Counted from the first letter of the stretch, positions 29,695 through 39,468 are shown. The stretch: DNA of 64,000 nt from Prevotella sp. 10(H) (GCF_000711235.1 NZ_JOMI01000007.1:558001-622000), one strand, 5' to 3'. Numbers and translations are program-made. The notes: generated from the letters alone by a model not told the origin.

Positions 29695-29938
29695 TTACAA
29701 TTTATTATATAACAATAAATATAGCCGATTTGATCTGTTTAACGTTCTTTTTTCGAAAAAAATATTATCTTTATGCCGTAAGTAAGAGAGCAACAAGTAC
29801 TGATTCACAACTATTTTTATGTGAAGAATATATCCGGTATATTCCAATTTTTTATATATTTACAAAAGTGTAAGACAAAACAAGTAAATAATAGCTTCTG
29901 AAAAGGAGCGGAAGACAACAAGCCCATATAATTTTTGT

Positions 29939-31003
29939 ATGAATAAGAAGATTATTTTTGCTCTGACATTAGCAATGTTATGTTGCATACAATTGAGCGT
30001 ATTAGCCCAGGGTAGTAGCGGGGTTAAATTTAAAGATGTCGAATTTAAGCATGATAATAAAGATGTAAACATCAGCATGTATTTAAATTTGCAGGACTAT
30101 TATGTCGAGGTGGGTGATTCATTGACTTTAACTCCTATCATCAGATCGACAACCAATATGCTACCTCTCCAGAATGTGGTGTTAATCGGACAAGGGAAGC
30201 AGGGTTTCTATCTTTCGGATATGAACTATGCCGAACAGTCGTTCAGAATACCGGTTGCCAGCCTCAATCCGCAGAAGAATATATTCTATCAGACAAGCGT
30301 TCCGTACGAATCGTGGATGGACAATTCTATGCTGGATATGAGGGTGGAATTGAATCAAATAGGAGGATTTCCTTTGTATAATTACTCTCATCTTGTAGAG
30401 AACCAGATAAGGGAAGAAGTAAAGTACGAGCAGGTTCCTGCCAGCCTGCCTGTTGAATATGCAGAACTGAAAACTTCCCGTCCGGTAATAAGTTCTGAGG
30501 CTGAGGTTAGAGAAGCTACTCTTTATGATATACAATTGCCGGAAAAAAATCCGGGATCATACAGGCTTGCCGATCCCAATGATATAGAAACCATAAGGCA
30601 TAAAGTGAAGCAGATCATTGAAGACAACACTAAGTCGCTGATGGGTATTTATATAACTGCTTTTACTTCTGTGGATGGTATCTATATTGACAATGAGAAT
30701 ATGACAATGAAGCAGGCCTTTGATTTTAAGGATCAGATACACAGGGGTATCGATTGTCCGGAATCTCTCTTCTTCATTGATTGGAAAGGTGAAGACTGGA
30801 GCGGGCTCGAAGACCTTATCAAGCAATCTGATATGGACTACAAATCGGAAGCCCTTACCATTATAAACAATACCGGAATTTTTGCTGGACGTGAACGTAA
30901 ACTTATGTCGCTGGCAAATGGCCGACCGTATAGGTATATGAAAGAAAATCTGTTTCCACAACAGTGGCGTATCGAATGTAAAGTGGTTTACAAAAACAGA
31001 TAG
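29939..31003 (+). CDS. DUF3868-like secreted protein
   Basis: 354 residues with a cleavable signal peptide (…LSVLAQ). The N-terminal half has the DUF3868 pattern: a mostly beta domain opening with MYLNLQDYYVEVGDSLTLTPII. The C-terminal half matches the OmpA-like end of that family, with DWKGEDWSGLEDLIKQSDM and LMSLANGRPYRYMKENLFPQQWR. Family members often accompany fimbrial genes in Bacteroides; no fimbrilin gene is nearby here, so the protein appears orphaned. Ends with a strong terminator. Role unknown. Confidence 0.72.
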   Translation: MNKKIIFALTLAMLCCIQLSVLAQGSSGVKFKDVEFKHDNKDVNISMYLNLQDYYVEVGDSLTLTPIIRSTTNMLPLQNVVLIGQGKQGFYLSDMNYAEQSFRIPVASLNPQKNIFYQTSVPYESWMDNSMLDMRVELNQIGGFPLYNYSHLVENQIREEVKYEQVPASLPVEYAELKTSRPVISSEAEVREATLYDIQLPEKNPGSYRLADPNDIETIRHKVKQIIEDNTKSLMGIYITAFTSVDGIYIDNENMTMKQAFDFKDQIHRGIDCPESLFFIDWKGEDWSGLEDLIKQSDMDYKSEALTIINNTGIFAGRERKLMSLANGRPYRYMKENLFPQQWRIECKVVYKNR

Positions 31004-31023
31004 AAGAAAAAGACGATGTATTT

Positions 31024-31060
31024 AAAGAGGCTTTCAGCCGGAAGTCTCTTTTTATTTTTT
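31024..31060 (+). terminator. Rho-independent terminator
   Basis: 10-bp stem 31024-31033 / 31042-31051 with one G:U pair, 8-nt loop, followed by T-rich sequence to 31060. It separates the DUF3868-like gene from tetR. Confidence 0.85.
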
Positions 31061-31081
31061 ATAAATATATTTATATTTACA

Positions 31082-31093
31082 GACCAATTGGTC
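31082..31093. promoter_or_regulatory. TetR operator, site 1 (autoregulatory)
   Basis: Perfect 12-bp palindrome GACCAATTGGTC, 5 bp before the tetR start. It is followed by GG and matches the sites at 32073 and 32178. Confidence 0.75.
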
Positions 31094-31098
31094 GGATT

Positions 31099-31704
31099 AT
31101 GAAAGAAACAAGGGATTACATTCTTAAAAAATCGTTTCAGTTATTTCTTCAGAAAAGCTTCAAAGAGGTGACAATGAAAGAAATCGTAGATAAAACCGGA
31201 TTATCAAAGGGTGCATTTTACCATTATTTCGAGAGTAAAGAGGCTGTTTTCGAGGAGGTTGTAAAATATTTCTATAACCATGAGATAATTACCGATTATA
31301 GCGGTTTTCCCACTACCTCACTAAAAGATTTTTATCATACATACCTTGATCGTTTAAATCAGCCGTCCGATGAAATAGATGATTTGGGAGATAATGAAGC
31401 TAACTTATTTGTTTTTATTTCCGAAGCATCCCGTAAAGTTCCCCGTTTTACGGAAATCCACAATGCCCAGCGCAAGAAGGAACTTCAGGCATGGAGTAGT
31501 GCCGTTTTTCGGGCGAAGAAAAACAAAGAGATCAAATCCGCCTTGCCCGATGAGGACATAGCTAGAATGTTTATTTACCTGAGTGATGGAGTTTCCCTAT
31601 CTACTATCAGTCACAAACCGAATGAAGAAACGCTATCCGAACTGAAAAGAAGTTGGGATAACCTGTATAAGTTGCTTGTGGGCTGGGGGCTGTCTGTTTA
31701 CTGA
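31099..31704 (+). CDS. TetR/AcrR-family transcriptional regulator
   Basis: 201 residues. The N-terminal helix-turn-helix is clear (FKEVTMKEIVDKTGLSKGAFYHYFESKEAVFEEVV, ~residues 18-52); the C-terminal ligand domain is divergent. The gene starts right behind a palindromic GACC-TTGGTC site, and two related sites precede the outer membrane protein gene at 32215, so it probably represses itself and that gene until a ligand binds. The ligand is unknown; a hydrophobic toxic compound or envelope signal would be usual for the family. Confidence 0.88.
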   Translation: MKETRDYILKKSFQLFLQKSFKEVTMKEIVDKTGLSKGAFYHYFESKEAVFEEVVKYFYNHEIITDYSGFPTTSLKDFYHTYLDRLNQPSDEIDDLGDNEANLFVFISEASRKVPRFTEIHNAQRKKELQAWSSAVFRAKKNKEIKSALPDEDIARMFIYLSDGVSLSTISHKPNEETLSELKRSWDNLYKLLVGWGLSVY

Positions 31705-31814
31705 ATTTAAAATTCAATTTTTCAGCTGTATATATTTTAATTGAAATTTTTTTCAAAGAAAACTTCTTTTTACTTAAAATATGTAATCCAGTCATTCGTC
31801 ATAAATGGTAGAGG

Positions 31815-32042
31815 ATGTTTTATCCGAAAACTATAAACCATTTAAATAATATTACGATGATGGATCTGAGAAAAAACATACAACACATGAAACAAACCTT
31901 TATCTATCTGATTATCCGTTTACTGGAAGAACTCGAATTGGAATGGACTCTTAATCCGTCCAAGTATCGATCTTATATAGGTCACGGACATTCAGATAAA
32001 AGGCTTGAAATAGATTCTTACGAATTTCACGGCTGCTATTAG
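31815..32042 (+). CDS. Small hypothetical protein between tetR and the barrel gene
   Basis: 75 residues, or 61/60 if translation begins at the ATGs at 31857/31860. Unrecognised. A central hydrophobic segment (FIYLIIRLLEELELEW) is followed by a polar tail rich in Tyr, Ser and His. It is followed immediately by a terminator-like hairpin and T-run, which supports a real transcript end here. Could be a small membrane-associated protein in the TetR regulon, or spurious. Confidence 0.4.
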   Translation: MFYPKTINHLNNITMMDLRKNIQHMKQTFIYLIIRLLEELELEWTLNPSKYRSYIGHGHSDKRLEIDSYEFHGCY

Positions 32043-32061
32043 CAAACAGCAGCTTTTTTTT
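32032..32061 (+). terminator. Rho-independent terminator
   Basis: 6-bp stem GCTGCT (32032-32037) / AGCAGC (32048-32053), 10-nt loop, then eight T (32054-32061). It overlaps the end of the small gene. Confidence 0.7.
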
Positions 32062-32072
32062 GAACAATTACA

Positions 32073-32086
32073 GACCGTTTGGTCGG
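32073..32086. promoter_or_regulatory. TetR operator, site 2
   Basis: GACCGTTTGGTCGG: same GACC-nnTTGGTC core as the site at 31082. It lies 129 bp before the outer membrane protein start. Confidence 0.65.
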
Positions 32087-32177
32087 TTTTCAGCAAATAG
32101 TACAAAATAACAATTAATCATATATTTTATTCATAACTACTTATAACTTTTTTATATAAATTTCAAATGCAATTTAA

Positions 32178-32191
32178 ACCAAACGGTCGGT
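32178..32191. promoter_or_regulatory. TetR operator, site 3
   Basis: ACCAAACGGTCGGT; its reverse complement ACCGACCGTTTGGT repeats site 2 in opposite orientation. It lies 24 bp before the barrel gene, where a bound repressor would block transcription. Confidence 0.65.
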
Positions 32192-32214
32192 ATAAAACAT
32201 AATAATCAACAAAT

Positions 32215-34548
32215 ATGAAAACAAAATCACTTTTATCATTTTTTGCGGCTGTGCTTATCCTGTTACAGCCTCTTTCTGCACAACAGTTAAGTATCAAAGG
32301 AAAAGTTTTGGATGCGAACGACAAATGCCCGGTAGAATTTGCTAATATTTCTTTACTCAAGCAAGATTCAACTCTTGTGGACGGGGTAACTAGCGACGAG
32401 AATGGAATGTTCAAAATATCGAATATATTGAACGGAAATTATTTACTTTCAACTTCTTTTATAGGCTATAAGACCTCATATGTACCTGTTCAGGTACTTG
32501 ATGCTTCCGGAAGTTTTCTCGAAATCATGCTGCATCCATCATCTATAATGCTAAATGAAGTAACGATTGCCGCTAAATCAATCATAAATAAAGTTGACCG
32601 TAAACTCATTTTGCCATCGCAAAACCTCATAAAATCTTCAACAGACGGATTGGATCTGTTGAAGAAAATGCAATTATCTCGCATTATGATAGATCCTATT
32701 ACCAGCGAAGTAATGGTATCGGGCAATGGTGAAGTACAATTACGCATAAACGGTATACAGGTAACCAGCACCGAGATAACTGCCATTAAGCCCGAGGACG
32801 TTGTGCGTGTGGAATATCACGATTCACCCGGCGCACGCTATGGAAATGCTTCGGCTGTAATCGATTATATTACGCGCCATTCCGAATCGGGTGGTAATAT
32901 CAGGGGAGGTTCGATGCATGGGCTCAGTTCTAAGAAGACATCCGCTGACGATATGTTATCTATGAAGTTCAATAATAAGAAATCCGAGTTTTCCGCGAAT
33001 ATCAGTTATCAGCGCCGTAAACAAGATTGGACACGAGAATACGACGAAACTTTTGTATATCCCGACCATGAGGTAAATCGACTGGAAATAGGAGAGCCTA
33101 CCGCTTTCGATAAAAGTAAACTGACTTCGAATGTGAATTACAGCCTCCAGAAAAAAGAAAGCTATTTCTTTAATGCCCAGCTGAGATATACTTACCTTGA
33201 TTTTCCCGCAGCATACGAAGACCGCAGGAGCAAACTCTATACTTCCGGCAGTGATATTCCTCTCTCGGTTTACGACCATACTACCGAGCGCTCAAATTCT
33301 CCCGCACTCGATTTATATTTTCAGAAGAATATGAAAGATAACCAGTTGCTTATATTTAATGTTGTAGGTACATATATTGGCACTAAGAATACCCGAATAT
33401 ATCAGGAACAACGCGAAAGTGTAACGGAAACGGATATATATTCAAAGATATCTGGAGATAAATATTCCCTGATAGCCGAAGGTATCTATGAAAAAAACAT
33501 AGGTAGTAGCAAATTTACAGGCGGATTGAAACACCTTCAAGCCTATACCGGAAATCAATATGGCGGTACTACTGTTGCCGATGTTGCCATGAGGCAGGCC
33601 GAAAGCAGTGCCTATGCCGAATATCAGGGGAAAATAAGACATTTCGGATATATGGCGAACCTTACAGTATCGCGATTTTATTACAGTCAGGACGGAAACG
33701 GTACGAGTAAATATTCATTTCAGCCAACGGCACAAGTTACATATAGTGCAGATAATGACTTGTTTTTCCGGTATCGCATCGGGCTGCAGAACAATATTCC
33801 CTCTCTTGCATATCTGAATGATGTGGCACAGATAATAGATCCGATGCAGGAGCGTAAAGGAAATCCAAATCTGAAATCGTTCCGTTCATTGGGGCAAAAC
33901 TTTACGGCTGGTTATGATAAGGGAATCTGGGGAGCGGAATTGTTGGTGACATATGACTATCAGTATAAACCGATAATGGAATCGGTAATTTACGAAAGCG
34001 GATTGTTCGTCCGTACTTATGAAAATCAGAAGGCTTTTCAGAATCTGTCGGCTGAATTGACATTGAAGTTGAAGCCGTGGAAGGATTATATAAGCTTGTC
34101 CGTTACACCGAAGATAAATCGCTATATAAGCGAAGGGAATAATTACCTGCATACTTATACAATAAAAGAACTTCGTGTAAATCTGGATTTCTCCTACAAA
34201 AATTATCTCTTGAATTTCTCAACGATAACTCCTCCTAACCGGTTTATGTACGGCGAGCAATTGAGTAAAGGAGAGCTGATGACTACCGTTACCGCCGGAT
34301 ATAAGCAACCGAACTGGACGGTGATGTTAGGTGTATTCTGCCCTTTCACCAAGACCTATAAAGCGGATAATGAAAACTGGTCTGCTCTCAATCCGGTAAA
34401 ATCACAGATTCATACAAAAAATATGACACAGATGTTTTTTGTAAAGTGTAATTTCAATATAAACTTCGGGAAACAATTTAGAAGTGCAAATAAACGGATT
34501 AATAACAGCGATATCGATTCGGGTATTATGTCGGGAACAAAAGACTAA
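32215..34548 (+). CDS. Outer membrane beta-barrel protein (CarboxypepD_reg + TonB-receptor-like)
   Basis: 777 residues with a signal peptide (…QPLSAQ). Residues ~24-105 are a CarboxypepD_reg-like domain (LSIKGKVLDANDKCPVEFANISLLKQDSTLVDGVTSDENGMFKI); a plug-like region follows (~115-225) and then an OMP_b-brl_3-type barrel with alternating strands. Related proteins act in TonB-dependent uptake, but no SusD partner lies beside it, so this is a lone receptor/transporter. Two TetR-type operators precede it, so expression is probably derepressed by the neighbouring regulator. Confidence 0.85.
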   Translation: MKTKSLLSFFAAVLILLQPLSAQQLSIKGKVLDANDKCPVEFANISLLKQDSTLVDGVTSDENGMFKISNILNGNYLLSTSFIGYKTSYVPVQVLDASGSFLEIMLHPSSIMLNEVTIAAKSIINKVDRKLILPSQNLIKSSTDGLDLLKKMQLSRIMIDPITSEVMVSGNGEVQLRINGIQVTSTEITAIKPEDVVRVEYHDSPGARYGNASAVIDYITRHSESGGNIRGGSMHGLSSKKTSADDMLSMKFNNKKSEFSANISYQRRKQDWTREYDETFVYPDHEVNRLEIGEPTAFDKSKLTSNVNYSLQKKESYFFNAQLRYTYLDFPAAYEDRRSKLYTSGSDIPLSVYDHTTERSNSPALDLYFQKNMKDNQLLIFNVVGTYIGTKNTRIYQEQRESVTETDIYSKISGDKYSLIAEGIYEKNIGSSKFTGGLKHLQAYTGNQYGGTTVADVAMRQAESSAYAEYQGKIRHFGYMANLTVSRFYYSQDGNGTSKYSFQPTAQVTYSADNDLFFRYRIGLQNNIPSLAYLNDVAQIIDPMQERKGNPNLKSFRSLGQNFTAGYDKGIWGAELLVTYDYQYKPIMESVIYESGLFVRTYENQKAFQNLSAELTLKLKPWKDYISLSVTPKINRYISEGNNYLHTYTIKELRVNLDFSYKNYLLNFSTITPPNRFMYGEQLSKGELMTTVTAGYKQPNWTVMLGVFCPFTKTYKADNENWSALNPVKSQIHTKNMTQMFFVKCNFNINFGKQFRSANKRINNSDIDSGIMSGTKD

Positions 34549-34576
34549 TGATTTGATTGTTGTATAAAGGAAAACA

Positions 34577-34607
34577 CCTGTTACCAATAGATAACAGGAG
34601 CTTTTAT
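34577..34607 (+). terminator. Terminator between convergent genes
   Basis: 7-bp stem CCTGTTA (34577-34583) / TAACAGG (34592-34598), 8-nt loop, then AGCTTTTATT. Serves the barrel gene; the minus-strand polyferredoxin gene ends just beyond. Confidence 0.65.
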
Positions 34608-34623
34608 TCTTGTGAAAAAAATA

Positions 34624-36159
34624 TCAGAAACCGAAATCGTCTATCTTTTCTTCTACTTTTTCTTCTACTTCGAAAGCCTTTCTTTGCTGGTGAACAACAT
34701 TTCCCTCTACGAAGATAGCACGGTTAGGCCGTACAGGACAGATAAACTCACAACCACCACAGCCCACACAAATATCGGGAGTAGTATGCGGTATCGTCAA
34801 TCCCTCATGTCCTTCGTATGGTATCATAGTCACAGCCTGAGTAGGGCAATGTTCGGCACATGCCCCGCAATTGGTGTTTTCTGTTTTAACGATGCAGATA
34901 TCTTCTACAAACACAACACGTCCTATCTGAGTCATATGCTTTTCTTCCATTGTCAACGGAAGTAAGGCTCGGTTTGGGCATACATCTGCACACACTGTAC
35001 AATTATAATTACAGAAACCTTTCTCGTAAGTCATTACCGGCTGCATGATTCCGCCTATTCCATATTCCATAAAGGCAGGCTTGATAACCCTCGATGGGCA
35101 ACGGCTGATACATAGATGACAGGATGTACAATGATGCAACAAATGTTCCTGACTTTGAGCACCGGGAGGGGTCAAAGGAGTTTGCCGTGTCGGAATATTT
35201 TCTCCTCTTATTATCTTAGTTACCTGCTCTTGAGCCAGCACCGCGGGAACGGAAACAGCTGTAGTAATTGCAGTGGCAAGAAACTGACGCTTACCTGTAT
35301 CGGTTGTTTCTACTATCTCAGTTTTTACTACCTTTTTCTTATATGGAGCGAACTTTATAGCATTACGGGAACAGCTATCTAAGCAATTGAAACAATCTAC
35401 GCAACGGCTATAATCTACAGTATGATTCTTAACATCGATACACGATGCTTTACATTTCATAGCGCATTTGCCGCAGTTGTTACACAAATTTTCGTTCATT
35501 CGTACCTTGAAAAATGAAAATTTGCTGATAAATCCGAGTAAAGTACCAACAGGACATATCGTATTACAGAACGTGCGGCCGTATTTCCATGCAAAGAAAC
35601 CGATAGCCAGAAAAGTTATAATAGCAATGATAAAAGAAAACATGCTGAGAATCACTACATCCATTTTATAGAATGTGTAATTGCCGAAGCTGGTAAAGAT
35701 AGATTCCAGCACATTGTTACCTGCCATATAAACCGGCTTGAAAACGTTGGTGATAATCCGTCCGTATGCGCTATACGGGTCTACCAATCCTAACAGGACA
35801 GGATATCCGGCAAAGAATGTAATCAGTACTAAAACTACTACCGACCATCTTAATATATTCTTCGCTTTGCTGAATTTATATCTTTTCTTCTTTTTTGCCG
35901 TCTTTTTAGATATCCACGCTACAATGTCCTGATAGATGCCCATTGGACAGACTGATGAACAGTAAACCCGTCCGAAAAGTAAGGTAAATACAATCAATAC
36001 CGCCAGTATAATGAAGCTTCCTCCCAATATGGCAGGTATGAATTGTATATGTGCCAGCGCATGGAATGCATCGGGCATCAGCGCGGCAAAGTCAAGGAAG
36101 TAGAACGTTATCAGGGCGAATAGGATAACAGAAATACCTACCCGAAGTTTTTTTAGCAT
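34624..36159 (-). CDS. Membrane-bound polyferredoxin (NapH/MauN-like 4Fe-4S protein)
   Basis: 511 residues. Several N-terminal membrane segments carry two CxxxCP motifs (CSSVCPMG, CNTICPVG) as in NapH/NosR proteins. A long soluble part has many ferredoxin motifs: CNNCGKCAMKC, CVDCFNCLDSC, CTSCHLCISRC, CNYNCTVCADVC, NTNCGACAEHC and CVGCGGCEFIC, enough for about six or more clusters. It should carry electrons across or along the membrane from quinol. It is the last gene of a five-gene minus-strand run; the DUF362 gene lies 18 bp upstream. Confidence 0.88.
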   Translation of the reverse strand: MLKKLRVGISVILFALITFYFLDFAALMPDAFHALAHIQFIPAILGGSFIILAVLIVFTLLFGRVYCSSVCPMGIYQDIVAWISKKTAKKKKRYKFSKAKNILRWSVVVLVLITFFAGYPVLLGLVDPYSAYGRIITNVFKPVYMAGNNVLESIFTSFGNYTFYKMDVVILSMFSFIIAIITFLAIGFFAWKYGRTFCNTICPVGTLLGFISKFSFFKVRMNENLCNNCGKCAMKCKASCIDVKNHTVDYSRCVDCFNCLDSCSRNAIKFAPYKKKVVKTEIVETTDTGKRQFLATAITTAVSVPAVLAQEQVTKIIRGENIPTRQTPLTPPGAQSQEHLLHHCTSCHLCISRCPSRVIKPAFMEYGIGGIMQPVMTYEKGFCNYNCTVCADVCPNRALLPLTMEEKHMTQIGRVVFVEDICIVKTENTNCGACAEHCPTQAVTMIPYEGHEGLTIPHTTPDICVGCGGCEFICPVRPNRAIFVEGNVVHQQRKAFEVEEKVEEKIDDFGF

Positions 36160-36177
36160 AGTTGATCTTTAATAAGA

Positions 36178-37116
36178 TTAGATTTTAATTCTCTTAATAT
36201 TCAGTTTATCGATATCCATAGTACCAAGTTTCATCGTCTGCCCATGAGACAGATGTTTTACATGGTCGAGAGGCATATCTCTTACCTGATTAAAAAATTT
36301 GGCAGCGGCCGTATCTACGGCTACTATATCCTGTGAAATAAATAAACCTTTCGGATTTACCACATCGGAAGTAGAACGTCCCTGAGGCCCGTTAGTCTTC
36401 ACTATCCTGTATGCATCCACAATATTCAGTACGGGCTTTTTCGGGTATGTGCATATGTCTGCAATGCATTGCTGCAAGTCTGTACTATGGAAAATTCGTC
36501 TGTCCCAAACGATACCCATGTAGTTTTTCATAGACATCGTAAGATTCGCTCCACCATGATGTTTCAGTACAGGCAGGTTTATCCATGCATCGCAATTGAG
36601 GATAGCTTCATGTATCTTCGCACTTTTCAGTTTCACGCCGTTTGGCAATGATACACTTTTGTAGTAAGACTCTTCGTGTGCAGGGAGAACTTTTGCGCCT
36701 GCGGCTTTAGCGGCAGCTTCTATTCCGCTGTTTTTATAGCATTTGAGCCAGTCGTCGCATGTGTGGTCGAATACGATAACTTCTTTAGCTCCTGCTGCAA
36801 GGCACTGGCGGATAACTTCGCTTACCAGCTTCGGATTTGTATTACCCGATTGTTCCGGTGTTTTGTCCCAGCCGATATTCGGTTTTACAACAACCGACCA
36901 GCCTCTTTTAATGAACTTACCCATTCCTCCCAATTCTGTCATGGCGCGCCTGAACATCACTTCGGGTTCACCACCCATTACGGCAACCATATCTACTGCG
37001 GCAGCCGATTCGGAACTAACAAGTTTTTCTGATAATATGCTGATATTTCCGCTCGCCTTTATTGTGGCGGCAGCTCCTGTGAGTGCTATTGCTCTTAAAA
37101 AATTCCTTCTATCCAT
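36178..37116 (-). CDS. DUF362 protein with Tat signal
   Basis: 312 residues starting with a twin-arginine motif (MDRRNFLRAIALTGAAA), so it is probably exported folded. The DUF362 core is clear (VVVKPNIGWDK; WINLPVLKHHGGANLTMSMKNYMGIVWDRR; DIVAVDTAAAKFF). DUF362 domains usually accompany Fe-S or cofactor systems, but their chemistry is not established. Here it sits between a TonB receptor and a membrane polyferredoxin, suggesting a periplasmic redox step on an imported ligand or on an envelope cofactor (inference). Confidence 0.87.
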   Translation of the reverse strand: MDRRNFLRAIALTGAAATIKASGNISILSEKLVSSESAAAVDMVAVMGGEPEVMFRRAMTELGGMGKFIKRGWSVVVKPNIGWDKTPEQSGNTNPKLVSEVIRQCLAAGAKEVIVFDHTCDDWLKCYKNSGIEAAAKAAGAKVLPAHEESYYKSVSLPNGVKLKSAKIHEAILNCDAWINLPVLKHHGGANLTMSMKNYMGIVWDRRIFHSTDLQQCIADICTYPKKPVLNIVDAYRIVKTNGPQGRSTSDVVNPKGLFISQDIVAVDTAAAKFFNQVRDMPLDHVKHLSHGQTMKLGTMDIDKLNIKRIKI

Positions 37117-37146
37117 AATTTATATAATTTTGGTTTATTTGTTTAA

Positions 37147-39051
37147 TTAAAAATTCAGATTCACACCGCCGAATACGGTTGCCCGTGGCATCGGGAATCC
37201 TGCGTTTATTTCATATTTCTGTGCCAGCAGGTTTTCACCTTTGGCAAATAGTTCTACCATTCTTACCGGTTTATAGGCTGCTCTTACATTCCAAAGAGCA
37301 AATGAATCTTTGAGCTCTGGTGTCTTTGTCCTTTCGTTGGCAAGCTGCGTATACAGATTGTTGATATACTGTATACCTGTCGAAAGGCTCCATTTGTCTT
37401 TCGAATAATTTATTCCGGCATATAGCTTATGCTCGGGTGACGCAACTACTTTATTTTCCATATGCAACCAACTGTAATTAGCTGATATATTCAGATGCGG
37501 GTTGATATGGTAACGGGCAGCAAATTCTACTCCATAGTTTTCTATCTCTCCCGTGTTCATATATATCATTCCTGCACTTCCTGATTTTGGTACGCTTATT
37601 ATACTGTTATCGCCTTTTATGTAATAGAGGCTCAAATCTAAATTCAGAGCCTTATTCAACATCTTATGCGAAGCGGATAATTCGTAGTTCATCAAACTCT
37701 CAGGTTCCAGATCGGGATTCTGAGGCGGGAACATATACATTTCGCGGATAGTAGGATTTCTGAATCCCTTGCTTACAATACCCTTCACAACTGTATTGCC
37801 GGTGGCTATGTAACTCAATCCGAACTGGGGAATCCATTCCGTGCCTGTATGTGCATGGTGGTCGACCCTGATTCCTGCATTGAATACCAGCTTTTCGATG
37901 AACGTTTGCTGAAAATTGAGATACCCTGCTATTTCGTTGAAACTTTTCTTTACAATATCCGCATTTTCACGTCCGTCGAGAAATGTATTCCATGCATGGC
38001 CTCCGATATGCTGATAGTCGATGCCTGCCGTTGTTTGGTTGCCTGTAAAAAAGCTATATGTCTGGAAGAATGTTACGCCTAACATCCTGTCATTTGATTT
38101 AAATCTTTCGATCAAAGGCTGTTTGCCTGCTGTATATCCGTCGTTTATTTTATGCGTTCCAAAATTATAAAAGAACTTTAGTGCGCCGGATGTCCTGTCA
38201 TAGCTGTTCTCTAAAGAAAACGATGTTACACCACGGGTGATTTTTGCATCGTTATCTATCATCGGAACGGCTTCCGTACCCGGATTCGCAGCATCGAACT
38301 TTGTCAGGTCGAGGTCTACAAATGATTTCCAGTTAGGGTTAAAATCGTAACCGATCTTTGCATATCCGCTATACTGGTCGAAATTCGAATTCAATCTATG
38401 ACCGTCGGTATGGTTGTAACTTAGAGAAACATAACTGTTAAATTTACCCGAACGTACGGCATTGTTGACTTCCGTACTAAGCGTATTATATGAGCCGTAC
38501 ATGGTGCGGACACCGGTTTTTACACCGTCATATAACTGCTTTTTGGTAATTATGTTGATGACGCCGCCCATCGCATTCGACCCGTAAAGAACAGATGCAG
38601 GCCCGCGTACAACTTCAACCCGTTCAGCCATCAGCGTCTGATAGGAATCAGCCAACGGATGCCCCATTAATCCCATATATTGCGGATGTCCGTCTATCAG
38701 CATCAGCACTTGCCCCGTCGGGCTTCCTCCTATGCCGCGTATTGTCATCCCGCCCGCCGAACCGTTGGAAACACCGTATCCCATAATTCCACGCGAGGTG
38801 ATAAATAGTCCGGGAACTTCTTCTGTAATAATCGGCAAGAGCGACGGTTCGAAACGATTTTCAATTTGTCTGGTTCCTACAACAGTAATGCTCATCGGCA
38901 GATTGTTTACACTAACCGCCGGGCGACTGCCTGTAACTATAACTTCTCCCAGTTGTATGGAATCACGAACCACTGCATCGGGTGTTTCGTCGGCAGAAAT
39001 ATTTTGTATAGACAGAAACAGCGATGCAATAACAAGGTATATTTTTTGCAT
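37147..39051 (-). CDS. TonB-dependent receptor
   Basis: 634 residues with a signal peptide (…IQNISADE). A TonB box-like VIVTGS, a plug with LMLIDGHPQYMG and ERVEVVRGPASVLYGSNAMGGVINIITKK, and a ~22-strand barrel ending in an aromatic residue (GGVNLNF) show a BtuB/FepA-type receptor rather than a SusC protein: it lacks the CarboxypepD_reg domain and has no SusD. The substrate is probably a metal chelate or cofactor. Its co-directional neighbours are a phosphoribosyltransferase and an ECF S-component (upstream) and DUF362/polyferredoxin genes (downstream). Confidence 0.9.
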   Translation of the reverse strand: MQKIYLVIASLFLSIQNISADETPDAVVRDSIQLGEVIVTGSRPAVSVNNLPMSITVVGTRQIENRFEPSLLPIITEEVPGLFITSRGIMGYGVSNGSAGGMTIRGIGGSPTGQVLMLIDGHPQYMGLMGHPLADSYQTLMAERVEVVRGPASVLYGSNAMGGVINIITKKQLYDGVKTGVRTMYGSYNTLSTEVNNAVRSGKFNSYVSLSYNHTDGHRLNSNFDQYSGYAKIGYDFNPNWKSFVDLDLTKFDAANPGTEAVPMIDNDAKITRGVTSFSLENSYDRTSGALKFFYNFGTHKINDGYTAGKQPLIERFKSNDRMLGVTFFQTYSFFTGNQTTAGIDYQHIGGHAWNTFLDGRENADIVKKSFNEIAGYLNFQQTFIEKLVFNAGIRVDHHAHTGTEWIPQFGLSYIATGNTVVKGIVSKGFRNPTIREMYMFPPQNPDLEPESLMNYELSASHKMLNKALNLDLSLYYIKGDNSIISVPKSGSAGMIYMNTGEIENYGVEFAARYHINPHLNISANYSWLHMENKVVASPEHKLYAGINYSKDKWSLSTGIQYINNLYTQLANERTKTPELKDSFALWNVRAAYKPVRMVELFAKGENLLAQKYEINAGFPMPRATVFGGVNLNF

Positions 39052-39056
39052 AAATT

Positions 39057-39455
39057 TTATAATAGCCAGGGGAACTTAAAACAGCTTTCGTCGTATAACG
39101 AATAGTCTGCTTTGCCGTTCACAGCGAATGTTTTAATTAGTTTAGCTTCTTTAAGAAGTTCGCACGCTTTAGTGAGAGATGCTCCGGTTTTTACCCTGTC
39201 TTCAACAAGCAGGATTGTTTTGCCTTTATACTCAAAATCGATAGGAGCCATCAGTTGCGGACTGTCGTACAGAGGTTTCTGATTACTGTCCCTGAGATTG
39301 ATTTTCAATAACTGTATCTCTACACCGAATCGCTGATTGATTATTGCCGCGGGAATGATACCTCCGTTAGCAATAGCCACAATCATATCGAACTGTTCGG
39401 AAAAAGCAATTGTGCGGAACCGCTCCAATACTTCTTCGAATGTTTTATCGTACAT
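39057..39455 (-). CDS. Phosphoribosyltransferase-type I protein
   Basis: 132 residues, a short PRTase. The PRPP-binding motif is ILLVEDRVKTGASL, preceded by IVAIANGGIIPAAIINQRF. The first loop and hood are short, so the base substrate cannot be named; it resembles xanthine/guanine-type enzymes only in the core. The position between an ECF S-component and a TonB receptor suggests trapping of an imported base or base-like cofactor precursor by ribosylation (inference). Confidence 0.8.
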   Translation of the reverse strand: MYDKTFEEVLERFRTIAFSEQFDMIVAIANGGIIPAAIINQRFGVEIQLLKINLRDSNQKPLYDSPQLMAPIDFEYKGKTILLVEDRVKTGASLTKACELLKEAKLIKTFAVNGKADYSLYDESCFKFPWLL

Positions 39456-39468
39456 TGTTATTATTCAA

